Assembly: GCA_011375465.1 (NCBI GenBank)
Contig: DRZV01000070.1
Location: 1 to 16,460 of the forward strand
Direction of reading: 5' to 3'
Origin: Neomoorella mulderi
Lineage (GTDB): Bacteria; Bacillota; DSM-521; Neomoorellales; Neomoorellaceae
Length of the DNA stretch: 16,460 nt
The notes under the pieces are model-generated. The model saw only the letters and a list, made by a program, of their open reading frames with translations. It made no database searches and was not told where the DNA came from. Of this stretch, positions 14,028 through 16,460 are shown one piece after another. Made by a program: the position numbers and the translations under genes. Positions within the stretch are counted from its first letter, which is position 1; every line of letters begins with the position of its first letter.

Positions 14028-15110
14028 CTAAACTCTCTGGTAAAAACCTCCAGGAAGTCTTTTCACCAAACCCCTGAGTTCCATCTGCACCAGAAGGCGC
14101 CCCAGGTCCCCTGGAGACATGCCAGTACGGGACAGCAAGAAATCCAGGTGCACAGGCACGTCCCCCAAAAAAGGCCACACAGCTTCTTCTCCCGGAAGCA
14201 AGGGGGGACGGGTTTCCCCTCCGGATGGAGAGCGGTCAGGGATGACAAAACCGTATTCGGACAGGATGTCCCCCGTACAGGTAACCATTTTAGCACCCTG
14301 CTGGATGAGTTCCAAGCACCCCCTGCTGGCCCGGCTGGTGATGGGCCCGGGCACGGCGAAGACATCCCTATTCTGCTCCAGAGCCATATCTGCAGTGATG
14401 AGGGCTCCGCTGCGGGAAGGGGCCTCCACCACCACTACTCCCTGGCATAACCCGCTTATTATCCGGTTGCGGGCGGGAAAGTGTCCGGGATGGGGAGGAG
14501 TCCCGGGAGGAAACTCAGAAATCACCGCTCCTTTTTCCTTTATCTCCTGGTATAACTGCCGGTTCTCCGGAGGATATACCACATCCACCCCGCAGCCCAG
14601 CACTGCCCAGGTAAGGCCCCCTGCCTTCAGAGCTCCCCGATGGGCAGCGCTGTCTATGCCCCGGGCCAGCCCGCTCACCACGCCCACCCCGGCCTCGGCC
14701 AGTTCGCAGGCCAGCTGCAAAGCTACTCTGAGACCGTAAGGGGTGGCCTTACGGGTGCCCACCAGGGCTATCTTCAGCCCTTCCCCTGGAAGGCGGCTGC
14801 CCTGCCAGTAAAGGACCGGAGGGGGGTCATAAATGTGCCTCAATTCCTCAGGATAATCATCTTCTTTCAACAGGGTTACTTTTATTCCTTAGGCTTTCAG
14901 CTCCCCTTCGATTTCAGACAAGCAGCACTGCCTCCTCCATTGAGAAAGGGATGCCACCAGAGAAGGATTTAACCCCTTTGCCAAGAGCTCCCTCTCCGGG
15001 GCCTCCCAAACTTCTCTGGGGGAAGGAAACGCCTGAAGGAGCTCCATAAATCGCCTGGGTCCCAGCCCCGGAGTCCTATGCAGAGCTAACCAGTATATCT
15101 TTTCTTCCAT
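14028..15110 (-). pseudogene. dprA: DNA-processing protein DprA (Smf), interrupted by an in-frame TAA
   Basis: DprA binds incoming single-stranded DNA and loads RecA during transformation. The ATG at 15110 gives 73 residues of the N-terminal helical domain (IYWLALHRTPGLGPRRFMEL), ending at a TAA (14891-14889). The same frame continues without a shift, GIKVTLLKEDDYPEELRHIYDPPPVLY, into the complete Rossmann core: VGTRKATPYG, SGLARGIDSAAHRGAL, GCGVDVVYPPENR and SGALITADMALEQ. A C-terminal winged-helix-like segment ends at 14028. Only one codon separates two otherwise continuous halves. A TTG at 14870 could start the core domain (280 residues) by reinitiation, but its Shine-Dalgarno is poor. The gene is therefore a nonsense mutant, a two-part gene, or a sequence error. 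A good promoter precedes it; topA follows after 13 bases. Confidence 0.9.
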
Positions 15111-15145
15111 AAGATATAACCCCCCCGGGACAAAATTCCCCTCAA

Positions 15146-15174
15146 AGCATAACTATTTTTTCCATGCCAGTCAA
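15146..15174 (-). promoter_or_regulatory. Predicted sigma-A promoter upstream of dprA
   Basis: The -35 is TTGACT (15174-15169, five of six consensus bases), the spacer is exactly 17 bases and contains an A6 run, and the -10 is TATGCT (15151-15146). Transcription would start near 15139, about 28 bases before the dprA ATG. This is probably the main promoter of the dprA-topA-trmFO-xerC-hslV-hslU-codY unit. Confidence 0.75.
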
Positions 15175-15181
15175 GGAGACA

Positions 15182-15207
15182 AAATTATTAGAGGCCCCTA
15201 CGGGCCT
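15182..15207 (-). terminator. Terminator-like hairpin after the alcohol dehydrogenase gene
   Basis: On the minus strand AGGCCC, loop GTAG and GGGCCT form a 6-bp GC-rich stem that starts in the stop codon of the dehydrogenase. It is followed by CTAATAATTTTG. The T tract is interrupted, so termination may be partial. It separates the dehydrogenase from the dprA promoter that follows. Confidence 0.6.
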
Positions 15208-16315
15208 AAGACAGGGAAGACTCCAATATGTTTAAAAGATCTCTATATTGGGGCAGGCGAGCCGTCAACTCCAAAGCATGGGTATGGGTCAGGGCCATCC
15301 GGGCCCATTTTTCCCTTTCCCCCTGCTCCACCATTGGGGGAGGGGGTAGGAGTTCCCTTATAAAATCCCTCAGTTCAAGAAGATCCCGGAGCCTCAAAGC
15401 CGCCAGTATCTCCCCCACCCTCGCCTCAACAGCCGGCCGGACAAATTCCAGGTAGGCGGCTAGAAAATACCCGTTGGCCCGCCCGTGGGGGGTTCCCTTA
15501 TGATAAGTGAGATAGTGTCCCAAGGTATGGAGCACGGTGGTGCGGGTATGGGCTATCACCATCCCCGCCAGGGTAGAGGCCCAGAGGAGGTCTTGGCGGA
15601 ATTCGGGGGTATAATCCCCTTCCAGAAGTTGTTCCCTCCTTTTTCCCCACAGCCGGAGGGCCTCGCGGGCCAAAATATCGCTGTAGGGGGAGGCCCTACG
15701 GGAGAGATAGCCCTCCACCGCATGGCTGAGGGCATCCAGGGCGGTATCTATGGTGAGTTCCCGGGATAAGGTCAAAGTGTAGCGGGGATCCACCCAGGCC
15801 ACCCGGGGAAAACAGCCCTCATGGGCAAATCCCCGTTTGGTTTTAAGGTGATGGAGGGAGAATACAGCATAAGGGGTTACCTCGCTGCCCGTCCCCGCGG
15901 TGGTGGGTATGGCCCCCAGCGGCAGGGGAGGATTGGGGAAATCCCCTTCATAGAGGTTCTCGGGCGGGACGGAATTGTTGGCCAGAAGGGCAATGGCCTT
16001 GGCCACATCCAAGGGGGAACCCCCTCCGGCTCCCAGAACCCCCTCTACCTTTTCCTCTTTAGCCACCTCCAACCCCTCTTTTACTGCGGCCAAATCGGGA
16101 TTGGCCCTGACCCGGTCGTAAATTATCCACTCTATACCGTAACGACGGCCTAAATTCTGCAGATCATCCCACAGGCCGCATTCCCTGGCGCTTCTAGGCC
16201 CCATAACCACCAGAAGGCGGCTCCCTAAGGATTTTAAATATCCCCCTTCTCTTTTCAAGGCATCCCACCCGAAGAACAGGCGGGTGGGTAAATAATATCG
16301 AAAAATCAAGGACAC
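15206..16315 (-). CDS. Iron-containing alcohol dehydrogenase
   Basis: This is a group III (iron-type) NAD(P)-dependent alcohol dehydrogenase of 369 residues, a cytosolic oxidoreductase whose exact substrate cannot be read from sequence. The nucleotide-binding loop GAGGGSPLDVAKA and the TTAGTGSEVTPYAVF block are typical. The metal site is intact: Asp and His in DALSHAVEGYLS, His in LHTLGHYLTYH and His in PHGRANG. The GTG at 16315 abuts its Shine-Dalgarno (GAGGGGG). A TTG at 16309, giving an N-terminus IFRYYLPTRLFFG like that of relatives, has better spacing and may be the real start. It lies between the comM end and dprA, has its own hairpin downstream and is probably a separate unit. I could not identify a convincing promoter in the 60 bases upstream. 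Confidence 0.95.
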   Translation of the reverse strand: MSLIFRYYLPTRLFFGWDALKREGGYLKSLGSRLLVVMGPRSARECGLWDDLQNLGRRYGIEWIIYDRVRANPDLAAVKEGLEVAKEEKVEGVLGAGGGSPLDVAKAIALLANNSVPPENLYEGDFPNPPLPLGAIPTTAGTGSEVTPYAVFSLHHLKTKRGFAHEGCFPRVAWVDPRYTLTLSRELTIDTALDALSHAVEGYLSRRASPYSDILAREALRLWGKRREQLLEGDYTPEFRQDLLWASTLAGMVIAHTRTTVLHTLGHYLTYHKGTPHGRANGYFLAAYLEFVRPAVEARVGEILAALRLRDLLELRDFIRELLPPPPMVEQGEREKWARMALTHTHALELTARLPQYRDLLNILESSLS

Positions 16316-16359
16316 CCCCTCGCCCTTTTAAATTCCCATGGTAGCCCAGAAAATCGATC

Positions 16360-16373
16360 AGTTGCCGACAACT
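16360..16373 (-). other. Short inverted repeat downstream of the comM-like gene
   Basis: AGTTG and CAACT are separated by four bases, just after the comM-like stop codon. On the minus strand a T run appears only several bases later, so it would be a weak terminator. On the plus strand six T follow directly, although no plus-strand gene is seen. It may mark the end of the comM transcript. Confidence 0.35.
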
Positions 16374-16376
16374 TTT

Positions 16377-16460
16377 TTAAGGTTCCCAGTCCAGGCTCCT
16401 GTACTGGAGGGCTTCGGCCAGATGGCCCTCCTCCACAACCCCTTTACCCTCCAGATCGGC
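16377..16460 (-). CDS. C-terminal end of a ComM/YifB-type Mg-chelatase-like AAA+ ATPase
   Basis: Only the last 27 codons and a TAA stop are inside the window. The residues ADLEGKGVVEEGHLAEALQY followed by RSLDWEP match the C-terminal signature of ComM/YifB proteins, where the pattern is ADL-(x)-E-HLAEALQYR. ComM is a hexameric helicase-like ATPase that promotes branch migration of transforming DNA in competent bacteria. In Firmicutes it is often located close to dprA, as here. With so little sequence the family call is probable rather than certain; nothing can be said about the rest of the gene. Confidence 0.8.
   Translation of the reverse strand, partial: ADLEGKGVVEEGHLAEALQYRSLDWEP

Noticed and set aside
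14889..14891. Recoding of the dprA stop as selenocysteine or pyrrolysine
   Set aside because: The codon is TAA; those systems use TGA and TAG.
1..16460. CRISPR arrays, insertion sequences, tRNA or rRNA genes, new defence or biosynthetic cluster
   Set aside because: No direct-repeat arrays, transposase-like proteins, cloverleaf sequences or unknown multi-gene modules were seen; nearly all of the sequence is accounted for by conserved housekeeping genes.

Overview
The window is a dense run of housekeeping genes, all on the minus strand, so transcription runs from high to low coordinates. The order follows the conserved Firmicutes arrangement dprA-topA-trmFO-xerC-hslV-hslU-codY, then rpsB-tsf-pyrH-frr-uppS-cdsA-dxr. 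CodY, a YtvI-type sporulation membrane protein, an 8-cysteine ferredoxin, an iron-type alcohol dehydrogenase, a short EF-Ts and frequent GTG/TTG starts suggest an anaerobic, spore-forming and possibly thermophilic clostridium (Moorella/Peptococcaceae-like). The exact taxon is an inference; I see no rRNA or other marker that settles it.

Layout in transcription order: the last 27 codons of a comM/yifB-type ATPase (16460-16377); an iron-dependent alcohol dehydrogenase (16315-15206) ending in a hairpin; a good sigma-A promoter (15174-15146); dprA, broken by an in-frame TAA (15110-14028); topA; trmFO; xerC, broken by a frameshift at an A6 tract (10575-9651); hslV; hslU; codY (ends 6930). A composite terminator/promoter then leads into a structured leader and rpsB (6776-5985). 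A hairpin separates rpsB from tsf (5934-5335), and a strong terminator follows tsf. Next come pyrH, frr, a small protein of unknown function, a ferredoxin, a terminator-like hairpin, uppS, cdsA, a ytvI-like permease and dxr, which runs off the window start.

Functionally the first block covers DNA uptake and processing (DprA), supercoiling (TopA), tRNA U54 methylation (TrmFO), chromosome dimer resolution (XerC), proteolysis (HslVU) and nutrient-sensing repression (CodY). The second covers translation (S2, EF-Ts, RRF), UMP kinase, and the supply of isoprenoid and phospholipid precursors (UppS, CdsA, Dxr).

I found no mobile element, CRISPR array, tRNA or rRNA, and no gene-free stretch over 300 bases. 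I did not find a new defence or biosynthetic system. The points most worth checking are the two disrupted genes in one operon, a likely ATA start for trmFO, the -10 box sitting in the loop of the codY terminator hairpin, the rpsB leader fold, and the small-protein/ferredoxin pair between frr and uppS.
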